Assembly: GCA_030834125.1 (NCBI GenBank)
Contig: JAURFW010000007.1
Span: 1-64,000, forward strand
DNA: 64,000 nt
Origin: Bacteroidota bacterium
GTDB lineage: Bacteria; Bacteroidota; Bacteroidia; NS11-12g; UBA955
Direction: 5' to 3'
In this document: positions 20,828 through 29,864 of the stretch, one piece after another
How positions within the stretch are numbered: position 1 is the first letter of the stretch
Layout of the letters: each line of letters opens with the position of its first letter
The notes under the pieces: model-generated
Database searches by the model: none
Seen by the model: only the letters and a program-made list of their open reading frames with translations
Told to the model about the DNA's origin: nothing
Position numbers and translations under genes: made by a program

Positions 20828-22855
20828 ATGAAGAAGAATTTATTAATTGGTGTCATTACATTTTTCATCTTAGCTTTTGTTGCAGATGGAGGATATCGTG
20901 CGTTGGAGTTGAAATATATGGATACTTCGGTTGCCCCTAATGAAGATTTTTATAATTATGTGAATGGTCAATGGATGGTAGATACAGAAATTCCTTCAGA
21001 TAGAGGAAGATGGGGTTCCTTTGATGAGTTAGGTAAGCGTGCTGATAGTATGGCTTTGACTGTTCTAAAAGATGCATTGAATTCTAATAAGTATAAATCT
21101 AATTCGGACCAGGGCAAAGCAGTTACATTATTTGAAACTGTACTGAATACAACTGCTAGGAACAAGCAAGGTGTTGCACCTGTACTACCTTATTTAAAGG
21201 AGGTTGATGCTATTGTGGGCAAGAAAGCTTTACTTGAATACATGAGAAAATATGCCCCATATGGTGAAAGCATATTTTATGGTTTTTATGTAAGTGCAGA
21301 TATTAAAAATAGCAATGAAAATACTCTTTACATGTATGCAGCTTCTAAAGGCTTACCAGATAGAGATTATTACCTAAAAGATGATGAAAACTACGAAGGT
21401 ATCAGAACTGCATATAAGGCTTTTATGAAAAATGCATTTAATGCGTTTGGTATAACCGTAACAGAGAAGGCAATTGAAACTATTTTCAATACGGAAAAAA
21501 CATGGGCTGAGAATGAAATGACTCGTGTTGAAAAGCGAAATCCTCAAAATAGATATAATCCAGGAACTCCTGCAGAGTGGCAAGAAAAATATCCTAAATA
21601 TGAGTTAGACAAGATGCTGTCTAATCTTAATTTGAAATCCGATAAAGTTGTATTAGGAGATGTTAATTACTATACGGCAGTTTATAATTCCTTTGAAAAT
21701 AGTTCAATTGAAGATTTAAAATGGATTGTAAAATGGAATATTGTCCGAGGTAGTTTAGCTACACTCTCTGAAGAGTTAGGTGATTTATCGTTTGATTTTT
21801 ACGGTAAAACGTTACGTGGAACTCCTCAGCAAAAGCCTCTTGAAGAGCGTGCTTTGAAAGTAGTCAATGGATCTTTAGGCGAAGCTTTAGGTAAGTTATA
21901 TGTGGATGCTTATTTCCCAGAAGAAGCGAAAATAGTTGCACGTAAAATGGTAGACGATGTTATTGCTGCGTATCGTGTGCGCATCAATAATTTAGATTGG
22001 ATGAGCGCCGAAACAAAGGCTAAAGCTCAAAAGAAATTGGATAAATTAACTATAAAAATTGGCTATCCTGATAAATGGAAAGATTATTCAGATTTACCAA
22101 TTAGTTCATTTGAAGAGGGAGGTAGTTACTTCCAAAATATGTTAAATGTATCAAAGTGGGGGACAGCAGAAAATCATAGTAAACTCGGAAAGCCAGTGGA
22201 TAAATCAGAATGGGGTATGTCGCCGCAAACGGTAAATGCCTACTATAATCCAGTATTTAACGAAATTGTTTTTCCAGCGGCAATATTACAAGCGCCATTT
22301 TTTGACTTTAGAAATGATCCCGCAGTAAATTTTGGCGGGATAGGAGCCGTGATCGGGCATGAAATTTCTCATGGATTTGACGATGCGGGTGCGCAGTTCG
22401 ATGAGAATGGAAACTTAGTAAATTGGTGGACCGAAGAAGATCTCAAGCAGTTTAAAGAAAGAGGTAAGAAATTGGCCGATCAGTTCAGTTCTTTTGAAGC
22501 TCTTCCAGGTAAATATGTTAATGGTGAATTTACTTTAGGCGAAAATATTGGAGATCTAGGAGGTATAGCTTCTGCATATGATGGATTACAGATACATTTG
22601 AATCGTGAACCAATGAATAAGAAGATTGATGGATTTACTCAAAATCAACGTTTTTTCTTGAGTTGGGCTACTATCTGGAGAAATAAAATTAGAGATGAAG
22701 AGTTGGCAATGCGTTTAGTTACAGACCCACATTCACCAGGATATTTCCGTGCAATAGGGCCTTTACAAAACCATGAAGGATTTTACAAGGCATTTAATGT
22801 TACTGAAGGTAATAAAATGTATCGTTCAGATGAGGAAAGAGTGATAATCTGGTAG
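20828..22855 (+). CDS. M13 family (neprilysin/PepO-like) metallopeptidase, exported
   Basis: A 675-residue zinc endopeptidase with an N-terminal signal segment (KKNLLIGVITFFILAFVADG). The mature protein begins with the M13 pattern YMDTSVAPNEDFYNYVNGQW. Catalytic motifs are HEISHGFDDAG (about 508-518, zinc ligands His508/His512) and ENIGDLGG (about 572-579, third ligand Glu). NAYYNP, the substrate-backbone motif, is present. It ends in VIIW in place of the family's CRVW, so the C-terminal Cys is absent, as in several bacterial homologues. Likely periplasmic. A strong terminator follows. Confidence 0.95.
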   Translation: MKKNLLIGVITFFILAFVADGGYRALELKYMDTSVAPNEDFYNYVNGQWMVDTEIPSDRGRWGSFDELGKRADSMALTVLKDALNSNKYKSNSDQGKAVTLFETVLNTTARNKQGVAPVLPYLKEVDAIVGKKALLEYMRKYAPYGESIFYGFYVSADIKNSNENTLYMYAASKGLPDRDYYLKDDENYEGIRTAYKAFMKNAFNAFGITVTEKAIETIFNTEKTWAENEMTRVEKRNPQNRYNPGTPAEWQEKYPKYELDKMLSNLNLKSDKVVLGDVNYYTAVYNSFENSSIEDLKWIVKWNIVRGSLATLSEELGDLSFDFYGKTLRGTPQQKPLEERALKVVNGSLGEALGKLYVDAYFPEEAKIVARKMVDDVIAAYRVRINNLDWMSAETKAKAQKKLDKLTIKIGYPDKWKDYSDLPISSFEEGGSYFQNMLNVSKWGTAENHSKLGKPVDKSEWGMSPQTVNAYYNPVFNEIVFPAAILQAPFFDFRNDPAVNFGGIGAVIGHEISHGFDDAGAQFDENGNLVNWWTEEDLKQFKERGKKLADQFSSFEALPGKYVNGEFTLGENIGDLGGIASAYDGLQIHLNREPMNKKIDGFTQNQRFFLSWATIWRNKIRDEELAMRLVTDPHSPGYFRAIGPLQNHEGFYKAFNVTEGNKMYRSDEERVIIW

Positions 22856-22880
22856 TTGAATTTAAACTTAGATTATTTTG

Positions 22881-22910
22881 AAAGGAGCTAAATATTTGAG
22901 CTCCTTTTTT
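22881..22910 (+). terminator. Rho-independent terminator after the M13 peptidase gene
   Basis: AAAGGAGCT (22881-22889) pairs over 9 bases with AGCTCCTTT (22899-22907), with a 9-base loop and a run of T through 22910. It separates the M13 gene from the DUF4153 gene. Confidence 0.9.
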
Positions 22911-22926
22911 CGTTAATTTGATAATT

Positions 22927-24756
22927 ATGAGCAAATTAAGTGCTAACCGACTTCTTGTAGTTTGGAAAAATGGATTAACGCGATTTCCAATTACAAATAT
23001 CTTTGGAATACTTGCTACTTTACTTTTAATTTTCGGTAATGAATTTGATTGGCAAAAGATTTCCTATTGGGGACCAAGTGTTTTTACTGTTTATTTGGGA
23101 ATTCCTTTATTTTTTGCAATTGAGTTAAAAGGGGAGTCAATTAAAGACAGTCTTAAAAAGTATATATTTTTAATATCAGGCCTGTTATTGTTGGGAATTA
23201 TTTTCTTTGATATAAATGGTGATGGATTGGAGTCCCTACAGGGCGGTATTAGAATAGCGGGATATGCGCTGATACTTCATCTATTGGTATCGTTCTGGCC
23301 TGTGCATAACTCAAAAAATGATAATGCCTTTTGGCAATTTAATCGGGTATTATTTATCAGGGTTTTCACTACAGGCTTATATACTGCTGTATTGCAAGCT
23401 GGACTTGCAGGCGCATTAGTTGCGATTAAGACACTTTTTGATTTGGACTTTGATGAAAAGCCGTTTATATATTTATTCTTTACTATGGCAGGATTAATTC
23501 CCACCATGATATTTACATCTGGAATTCCACAGGGAATTCAAAATATGGATGATGAAGAAGAATATCCCAAAGGACTTAGAATTTTTGCTCAGTACATATT
23601 ACTCCCCATAGTTGCGATTTATATGTTGATATTATATCTGTATGGGATGAAGATTGTTGTAATGTGGGAACTTCCAAAAGGTTGGGTATCTAATTTAATA
23701 ATGGCTTTTTCTGTTGTAGGTATATTGGCGATTTTATTATTACATCCTTATGGAAAACAGGAGGATAATAAAATTTTAAAACCTATTACGAAGTGGTTTT
23801 ATAGACTAATAATTCCATTATTAATTTTATTGTATACAGCTGCTTTTTACAGGATAGGAGAGTATGGTTTTACCGTGTTACGCTATCTATTATTATCATT
23901 AGCAATTTGGTTATCCTTTATAATTAGCTACATGCTTTTTGTTAGGAATAAACAATTGAGGATGGTTCCTTTTAGTCTCATGCTTGTAGTAATAATTGTA
24001 ATTTTCACTCCTTTTGTGAATGCCTGGTCTGTTTCGGAAGCAAGTCAAAAGAAACGTTTAATCTCAATGTTAAAAGAAAATAAAATGTGGAATTCGGGAA
24101 AACAAGAAATAATAAAATCTAATCAAGCTCTGCCGGATTCGGTGGCTACTGAGATGCATAATATTGTTATGTATCTTTTTGAAAACCATCAAATAACTGG
24201 CCTTGAGCCCATAATCGCGATTAATACCAATGATTCACTGGGAAATCGAATAGAGAGATATAGTGTGAGAAATGATATAGATAATGATTTGGAAAAATTT
24301 GGTATTAGGGATTATTACAATTTTGCATATGCTGTAGAGGATAAAATTATAGAGTCGAGTAAAGCTAAATATCCTACAGTATCCTATAATGCTCAAGGCT
24401 ATAAAATAGAAAATGAAATGATTTCATTATCCGGTGGATATAAACATTATGTTCAGTTTTTAGCAAACGACTATAATGAGAATGCAGCATATAAATTGAA
24501 AAATAATCATTTAATTATTCAAACAGTTAACGGTAATTGGGATTTAAATTTAGTACCTATGTTGCTAAAGAATTGTTCTGAATGGAAATATCCAAAGAAA
24601 AGTAATCAAACGACATCGTATAAATATCCTAATCATTTTTTACAACAAACAGATTCCTCGGGAACTTTATTAATTGAGAATTTAAGAATGGAATATAATG
24701 ATGAATTAAAATCGTATGAGTTGAAATATCTCGAAGGGGTGGCTCTACTTAGATAG
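22927..24756 (+). CDS. DUF4153 family integral membrane protein
   Basis: The N-terminal ~380 residues hold about eleven to twelve hydrophobic segments; the last ~210 residues are a soluble domain. The pattern fits DUF4153 (SVFTVYLGIPLFFAIEL; LIPTMIFTSGIP; GIQNMDD). Function is unknown. A TTG codon 9 bases upstream is in frame, but the ATG at 22927 (MSKLSANRLL) is the more natural start and gives 609 residues. The 3' end overlaps the converging mazG gene by 12 bases. Confidence 0.85.
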   Translation: MSKLSANRLLVVWKNGLTRFPITNIFGILATLLLIFGNEFDWQKISYWGPSVFTVYLGIPLFFAIELKGESIKDSLKKYIFLISGLLLLGIIFFDINGDGLESLQGGIRIAGYALILHLLVSFWPVHNSKNDNAFWQFNRVLFIRVFTTGLYTAVLQAGLAGALVAIKTLFDLDFDEKPFIYLFFTMAGLIPTMIFTSGIPQGIQNMDDEEEYPKGLRIFAQYILLPIVAIYMLILYLYGMKIVVMWELPKGWVSNLIMAFSVVGILAILLLHPYGKQEDNKILKPITKWFYRLIIPLLILLYTAAFYRIGEYGFTVLRYLLLSLAIWLSFIISYMLFVRNKQLRMVPFSLMLVVIIVIFTPFVNAWSVSEASQKKRLISMLKENKMWNSGKQEIIKSNQALPDSVATEMHNIVMYLFENHQITGLEPIIAINTNDSLGNRIERYSVRNDIDNDLEKFGIRDYYNFAYAVEDKIIESSKAKYPTVSYNAQGYKIENEMISLSGGYKHYVQFLANDYNENAAYKLKNNHLIIQTVNGNWDLNLVPMLLKNCSEWKYPKKSNQTTSYKYPNHFLQQTDSSGTLLIENLRMEYNDELKSYELKYLEGVALLR

Positions 24757-25524
24757 ATTTTTCTTAGCATTTTGCCAAAGTTCTTCCAATTGTTCGAGAT
24801 TTAAATCTTTTAATCCTTGACCATTGGATTCGGCCTGACGCTCCATGTTTTCGAAGCGTTGTTTAAATTTGATATTGCACCTTTCAAGAGCCGTGTCTGG
24901 ATTTATACCACTTAAACGGGCATAGTTTACTAATGCAAAGAGATAGTCTCCAAATTCTTCCTCTTGTTCTAACTGGTTTTTTGCTTCTTTGAATTCTTCC
25001 CACTCTTCCTCTACCTTCTCATAGGCCAAATCGGCGGAGTTCCAATCAAATCCAACTTGGCTCGCCTTTTCTTGCATACGAAAGGCCTTAACCATTGAGT
25101 TTAAACCTTTGGGTACACCATCCAATACCCCGTTCTTCTTATTACCCTTTTCTTGGAGTTTTATTTGTTCCCAATTTTGTAAAACTTCCTCTTCTCCTGA
25201 TACGGAAACATTACCATATATATGGGGGTGTCTACGAATTAGTTTTTCAATGAGTGTCATGCAAACATCTCCAACATCAAAAAAACCTTCTTCGCTTGCA
25301 ATCTTGCTGTAGAAAACTATGTGTAATAATATGTCTCCTAATTCTTTCTTTACTTCAGTAGGGTTATTTTCTAGGATTGCATCTGATAATTCATGAACTT
25401 CTTCTAATGAAAGTGTACGAATACTTTCCCATGTTTGTTTCTTATCCCAAGGGCACTTTTCACGTAGGTCATTCATCACATCTAAAAGCTTGGAAAATTG
25501 TTCCAATATTTCTCCTCTATTCAT
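24745..25524 (-). CDS. mazG: Nucleoside triphosphate pyrophosphohydrolase MazG
   Basis: A 259-residue all-alpha NTP pyrophosphatase with two MazG domains. The first carries the Mg2+-binding set EEVHELSDAI ... EVKKELGDILLHIVF (about 35-75); the second has EEEWEEFKEA ... EEEFGDYLFALVNYAR (about 170-205). It removes aberrant or excess NTPs. It overlaps the aroC stop by 8 bases, so it is cotranscribed with aroC. Confidence 0.95.
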   Translation of the reverse strand: MNRGEILEQFSKLLDVMNDLREKCPWDKKQTWESIRTLSLEEVHELSDAILENNPTEVKKELGDILLHIVFYSKIASEEGFFDVGDVCMTLIEKLIRRHPHIYGNVSVSGEEEVLQNWEQIKLQEKGNKKNGVLDGVPKGLNSMVKAFRMQEKASQVGFDWNSADLAYEKVEEEWEEFKEAKNQLEQEEEFGDYLFALVNYARLSGINPDTALERCNIKFKQRFENMERQAESNGQGLKDLNLEQLEELWQNAKKNLSK

Positions 25525-26596
25525 GATTTTTATTTTCTAATAATAAGTCCATAATGGCGAGAGCAACCATCGACTCAACTATAGGTACTGCTCTTGGTAA
25601 TACACAAGGGTCATGCCTTCCATCGATTTTTATTGTAGTGGATTCGCCTTGAGTATTAATAGTATTTTGCGCAGAAAGAATCGAAGAGGTAGGTTTAAAT
25701 GCCACATCTATTTCAACTGGCATTCCGTTACTAATTCCTCCAATACTTCCACCCGAATGATTTGAACTTGTTAAAAGCGCATTTTCTTGTAACCCAATAA
25801 AAGTGTCATTGTTCTCGCTACCTGTTCTTAAAACACTATTAAAACCATCTCCATAAGAGATTCCCTTTACAGCATTAATATTGAGTAAATACTGTCCAAT
25901 GATAGCTTGGAGTTTCCCAAAAATGGGCTCACCTACTCCTGCAGGAAGATTTTGAACACTACAATGAATGACTCCACCTGCGGTGTCTCCAGTTTCTTTT
26001 AATGTATCTAGAAATGCTTCAATCTGTTGAGATGTATTTGCATCAGGACATCGAACAGGTGAAGAATCGATATCATTTATACTTGGAAATTCAACTGATT
26101 GAGCAATGCGAATGGTATGTATTTGCTGAACCCAGGCACGACATTGGATGTTGAATTTCACTAAATATTGCATTGCTAGTGCACCTGCTGCTACCCATCC
26201 GGCTGTTATACGGGCCGATGACCGCCCACCGCCTCTATGATCTCTGTGTCCATATTTTAAATCGTAGGTTGCATCAGCGTGACCCGGCCTATAAACATCT
26301 TTGAGATTGTCGTAATCTTTAGATTTACTGTCATTATTGCGAATGAAAAATACGATTGGGCTACCGATAGTTTTATTCTCAAATAATCCAGATAGAATTT
26401 CTAATTTATCAGATTCATTTCGACTAGTTGTATATTGGTTTTGCCCTGGCTTACGTCGGTTTAATGCAAGTTGAATCTTTTCTAGGTCTACAAAAAAATT
26501 AGCTGGAAATCCATCAATAAAAACCCCAATGCCTTCACCATGGCTCTCTCCAAAACTGCCAATTACGAGGTTCTTTCCGATTAGATTTCGTGCCAT
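25517..26596 (-). CDS. aroC: Chorismate synthase
   Basis: A 359-residue FMN-dependent enzyme that converts EPSP to chorismate, the last shikimate step. Signatures are GESHGEGIG near the N terminus, GHRDHRGGGRSSARITAGWVAAGALA around 110-135, and SNHSGGSIGGISNGMP with the C-terminal DGRHDPCVLPRAVPIVESM. Complete. It lies downstream of aroA and aroB and has its own candidate promoter. Confidence 0.98.
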   Translation of the reverse strand: MARNLIGKNLVIGSFGESHGEGIGVFIDGFPANFFVDLEKIQLALNRRKPGQNQYTTSRNESDKLEILSGLFENKTIGSPIVFFIRNNDSKSKDYDNLKDVYRPGHADATYDLKYGHRDHRGGGRSSARITAGWVAAGALAMQYLVKFNIQCRAWVQQIHTIRIAQSVEFPSINDIDSSPVRCPDANTSQQIEAFLDTLKETGDTAGGVIHCSVQNLPAGVGEPIFGKLQAIIGQYLLNINAVKGISYGDGFNSVLRTGSENNDTFIGLQENALLTSSNHSGGSIGGISNGMPVEIDVAFKPTSSILSAQNTINTQGESTTIKIDGRHDPCVLPRAVPIVESMVALAIMDLLLENKNHE

Positions 26597-26609
26597 TTTA
26601 ATATAATTT

Positions 26610-26617
26610 CAAATTTA
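26610..26617 (-). promoter_or_regulatory. Candidate -7 box for aroC
   Basis: On the minus strand, TAAATTTG matches TAnnTTTG exactly, 13 bases before the aroC ATG. It sits in the 91-base aroA-aroC gap, which also holds a weak CTGCG/CGCAG hairpin without a T-run. aroC-mazG may therefore be expressed apart from the bamD-aroA unit. Confidence 0.4.
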
Positions 26618-26687
26618 CGGAATTTTTAGATGAGTTTGTTTTTTGCTGCGCTCAACAACGCAGTTCTAATAAGCGAAGCCTCCACTC

Positions 26688-27926
26688 TTATAGGCCCAAG
26701 ACAACTCCGAATTTTTTAATTTCTTCCCAGAAATTGGGAAAACTCTTCGAAACACAATTCGAGTTGTCAATATATATATTCCCGAGATGTAATGCCCATG
26801 GTGCAAATGCCATCGCAATTCGGTGATCGGTTTGAGTTTTTATTTTCAAAGGGGATTTTGGAGTTTTGGTGCGAACTAATTTAAAAGTCCCAGATTCAAT
26901 CTCTATCAATTCAAAACCTAATTGAATTAAATTACTATTAATTGCTGAAATACGATCACTTTCCTTGTACCTTAATATTTCAATATTTCTAAAAATAGCT
27001 TCAATCCCTAAATAAGCACATGCTGACGCAAAAGTTGGTACTAAATCTGGATGGGATTGAAAGTCTTCATCAAATGATTTGCAACTATTTGTTGTTTTTG
27101 CAAGATTGGCTTCATCACCTATAAAAGTAGTTTCAACACCCAATTTTTGGAATAATTTCCATGTAATTAAATCACCCTGTGCTGAATCGCCTTTTAAATT
27201 AGATAATGTAATTTTTAAATGTGGAAGCATTAATTGTATCAAATAAAAATACCCCGCAGCACTCCAATCTCCGTGTACTTTAAATTTTTTTAAATTGATA
27301 GTTTTATTTCTGAAAAATTTTAGGTCATTGTTTATTTGAATTATTTCAAACCCAAATGTTTTTAATGTGTTTACAGTTAATTCAACGTAAGACTTTGATA
27401 CTATTTGATCTTTAATTCTTAAAATAGATTCAGGAAATTTGGTGGCAATTAATATCATCAAAGCGGATACATGTTGGCTTGATTGTTTACCACTTATCTC
27501 TATAATTTTATTTGGATTTAACGGACCTTTTATTCGAAGTGGAATTTGATTGTCCAATTCTAAAAAGTCAATTTTTGCTCCGTTTGATTTTAGTGAATCT
27601 AATAAATCACTTAAAGGTCGTTCTCGTAATCGTTTATTACCTGTTAAAGTCCGAAATTCAGTATTTGTTGATTGAAGTGCAAGCGCAAATCTTAATGGTG
27701 TGCCCGCATCTTCAAAATTGAAAGAATCAGACTTTGTTTGTAGCGAAGTTAATAATAATTGGGTATCTGTTGAGTCAGACCATTTTATTTGCTTAATTAA
27801 CTCAATCTCCTGGAGAGAGTACAGAATTGCTATACCTCTGTTTGATTCACTTTTTGAAAGTGGAAGAGAGATATTTATTGTTCTTCCTATTGTTGGTTTA
27901 AAGGATATCTTCAATGGACTCGACAT
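26688..27926 (-). CDS. aroA: 3-phosphoshikimate 1-carboxyvinyltransferase (EPSP synthase)
   Basis: Transfers enolpyruvate from PEP to shikimate-3-phosphate. It shows the N-terminal LPLSKSESNRGIAILYSL motif, DAGTPLRF (the TAGTAMR-like loop in divergent Bacteroidota form), ILRYKESDRI and the C-terminal DHRIAMAFAPWAL. I chose the ATG at 27926 (MSSPLKISFKP), giving 412 residues. The frame is open to an ATG at 27971, but that would lengthen the overlap with aroB from 29 to 74 bases. The sequence is divergent from E. coli-type class I enzymes. Confidence 0.93.
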   Translation of the reverse strand: MSSPLKISFKPTIGRTINISLPLSKSESNRGIAILYSLQEIELIKQIKWSDSTDTQLLLTSLQTKSDSFNFEDAGTPLRFALALQSTNTEFRTLTGNKRLRERPLSDLLDSLKSNGAKIDFLELDNQIPLRIKGPLNPNKIIEISGKQSSQHVSALMILIATKFPESILRIKDQIVSKSYVELTVNTLKTFGFEIIQINNDLKFFRNKTINLKKFKVHGDWSAAGYFYLIQLMLPHLKITLSNLKGDSAQGDLITWKLFQKLGVETTFIGDEANLAKTTNSCKSFDEDFQSHPDLVPTFASACAYLGIEAIFRNIEILRYKESDRISAINSNLIQLGFELIEIESGTFKLVRTKTPKSPLKIKTQTDHRIAMAFAPWALHLGNIYIDNSNCVSKSFPNFWEEIKKFGVVLGL

Positions 27927-28956
27927 CTTCAGCATGTTTATCGAGGAAATGCAAGATACGTTGTTTGGCAACTTCTATATTGTATTCCGCGGCTCCAATT
28001 TGCTTTGAAAATGTAAAATGTATCCATCCATTTTCATTTTTTTTATCGTGCATTAAAAGATTACCAATTTCTTCTACTTGGAATTTATTCCAACCAATTT
28101 TAGGGTATAAAGGGAAAATAAGATTTTCTACAATCCTAAGATTCTCTTCATTTGTGAATCCAAGTTCTAGAGCCAATAATGTTTCCCAATAAATACCATT
28201 GGCAACGGCCTTTCCGTGAGTAATATTCGGGTCTTCAAAAAATAATGCTTCTAACCCATGCCCAAAAGTGTGGCCCAAATTCAATAATTTACGCTGCCCC
28301 TTTTCTTTAAAATCTGCAGATGTTATGGATTTTTTAAATTCAATATTTAAACGAATTAAATTTATCCAGTAATCCTCATCAGAAAATGGCTTAATACCGC
28401 CCTGAATTTGTTTAAAAATCTCACCACCTTCTAATATTCCATGCTTAAGAATTTCTGCCCAACCAGAAAATATTTCGTTTTTTGTGAGTGTAGTTAAGAA
28501 TTCAATGTTTCTTAGTACTAAATTCGGTTCTGAAAAAGTCCCAATGATATTTTTTGTGCCGTAAAAATTTATTCCTGTTTTACCACCTTCAGAGCCATCA
28601 ACCATTGATAGGAGTGTGGTAGGAACGTAAATACATGCGAGGCCTCGCATAAATACAGATGCACAAAAGCCTGAAAAGTCTAATACAGCGCCCCCTCCAA
28701 CTGCAATAATTACACTTTTCCTGTTTGCATCATTGCGCATCATGACTGACCAAAAATCTTGGCAGAACTCTATTGTTTTAGCGTCGTCCCCATCTGGCAA
28801 ACGATATACAACATTGTCTAATTTTTTATGTATTGAAAGTTTAGGAAGACATAGTTTAAAGGATGATTCTGAAGTTACAACAACAACCTTGTCCGGTTGA
28901 TGGGTATTCAACCAATTCTCAAGGCGAGAATTAATAGTATCAGTCTTTACAATCAT
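27898..28956 (-). CDS. aroB: 3-dehydroquinate synthase
   Basis: A 352-residue NAD+- and metal-dependent enzyme of the shikimate pathway. The NAD-binding motif is GGGAVLDFSGF and the following FMRGLACIYVPTTLLSMVDGSEGGKTGIN is the family core. Metal ligands lie in EILKHG and in GHTFGHGLEA. It overlaps DUF4835 by 4 bases upstream and aroA by 29 bases downstream. Confidence 0.97.
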   Translation of the reverse strand: MIVKTDTINSRLENWLNTHQPDKVVVVTSESSFKLCLPKLSIHKKLDNVVYRLPDGDDAKTIEFCQDFWSVMMRNDANRKSVIIAVGGGAVLDFSGFCASVFMRGLACIYVPTTLLSMVDGSEGGKTGINFYGTKNIIGTFSEPNLVLRNIEFLTTLTKNEIFSGWAEILKHGILEGGEIFKQIQGGIKPFSDEDYWINLIRLNIEFKKSITSADFKEKGQRKLLNLGHTFGHGLEALFFEDPNITHGKAVANGIYWETLLALELGFTNEENLRIVENLIFPLYPKIGWNKFQVEEIGNLLMHDKKNENGWIHFTFSKQIGAAEYNIEVAKQRILHFLDKHAEDVESIEDIL

Positions 28957-29864
28957 GATTTGATTTTTTCGTAACGTTGGGCATTGGTGGGATCCATATC
29001 CGATAGTAGACGAGTAATTATTGTCTTCTCTGCTGCCGTTCCTCCCTTATAAATCTCGACCAATTCCGGCCACTTTGTAGTAAAGAACAATTTATGTGGC
29101 AAACTGTTTTGATTGTTTCTAGATTCTTCGGCTAATTTTTCTAGAATTTCTGTAATAATTTTTCTCCCTTTTTCAGGGTTTTCATAGAAAATATCTAATC
29201 CATTCCTATGAAATTGATAATTTAATTTCCGGTATTCATTAAATCTCGGGTTATTGAAATTTTCTGCTAAATAAAATCTATTACGGAAACCTTGACCGTC
29301 ATTTTGATTCCAACCTGCTTGATTTGTCATTAAATTAACAATGCTTTGCGCTTTGGCCCAATATCCACTTCCACCTTGTTCTGCATAACTATCAAACTCA
29401 ACGGCTAAAGAAACATAAACATAATAAGCCAACATAGTAGTAAGGTTATTTAAATTCATGTTTTCTTGATATTCTAAATTCTCAAATGCTTTGTAATTGA
29501 AAGTTACACTTGGGTCATTGAACTGAACAAGTGGAGTTTTATATGATGAGTTGAATACAGGTCTAGTAATTTGCAGTTGTGCAGAACCATCAAATACGTC
29601 ATTATTCAAGGATGTAATTTCAATAAATAATGACATTTGTAGTTTTTCGTTTACATCAATTTTTTCATCAGTCCATTTTCTGTTACTTATGAACTGCTGA
29701 ATGCTATTTTGAAGTGTTTCAAAAATTTCTTTATTTGATTGTTGAACTCTTGGTGCTACTACTTGAACTCTAGCTTCTATTTCTTGACTCCGTAAATTGC
29801 CAATGGTGATTAACATGAACAGACAATATGCTATTATGCTCCTATAGTTAGAAAATCCAATCAT
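28953..29864 (-). CDS. DUF4835 family exported protein (homologues sometimes called T9SS protein PorD)
   Basis: A 303-residue protein with a signal peptide (about 1-26, ending LRSQ). The mature part starts EIEARVQVVAPRVQQSNKEIFETL and contains NNLTTMLAYYVYVSLAVEFDSYA, as in the DUF4835 family that follows coaBC in Bacteroidota. Some databases call it PorD, a type IX secretion-associated protein; I cannot verify that role here. It overlaps coaBC by 17 bases. The C-terminal half looks helical. Confidence 0.85.
   Translation of the reverse strand: MIGFSNYRSIIAYCLFMLITIGNLRSQEIEARVQVVAPRVQQSNKEIFETLQNSIQQFISNRKWTDEKIDVNEKLQMSLFIEITSLNNDVFDGSAQLQITRPVFNSSYKTPLVQFNDPSVTFNYKAFENLEYQENMNLNNLTTMLAYYVYVSLAVEFDSYAEQGGSGYWAKAQSIVNLMTNQAGWNQNDGQGFRNRFYLAENFNNPRFNEYRKLNYQFHRNGLDIFYENPEKGRKIITEILEKLAEESRNNQNSLPHKLFFTTKWPELVEIYKGGTAAEKTIITRLLSDMDPTNAQRYEKIKS

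Noticed and set aside
26640-26687. Possible terminator between aroA and aroC (CTGCG/CGCAG hairpin)
   Set aside because: The stem is only 5 base pairs and no T-run follows on the minus strand, so it is not called.
27927-27971. Longer aroA start at 27971
   Set aside because: It would overlap aroB by 74 bases and add a Cys/Ser-rich tail not expected at the EPSP synthase N terminus.
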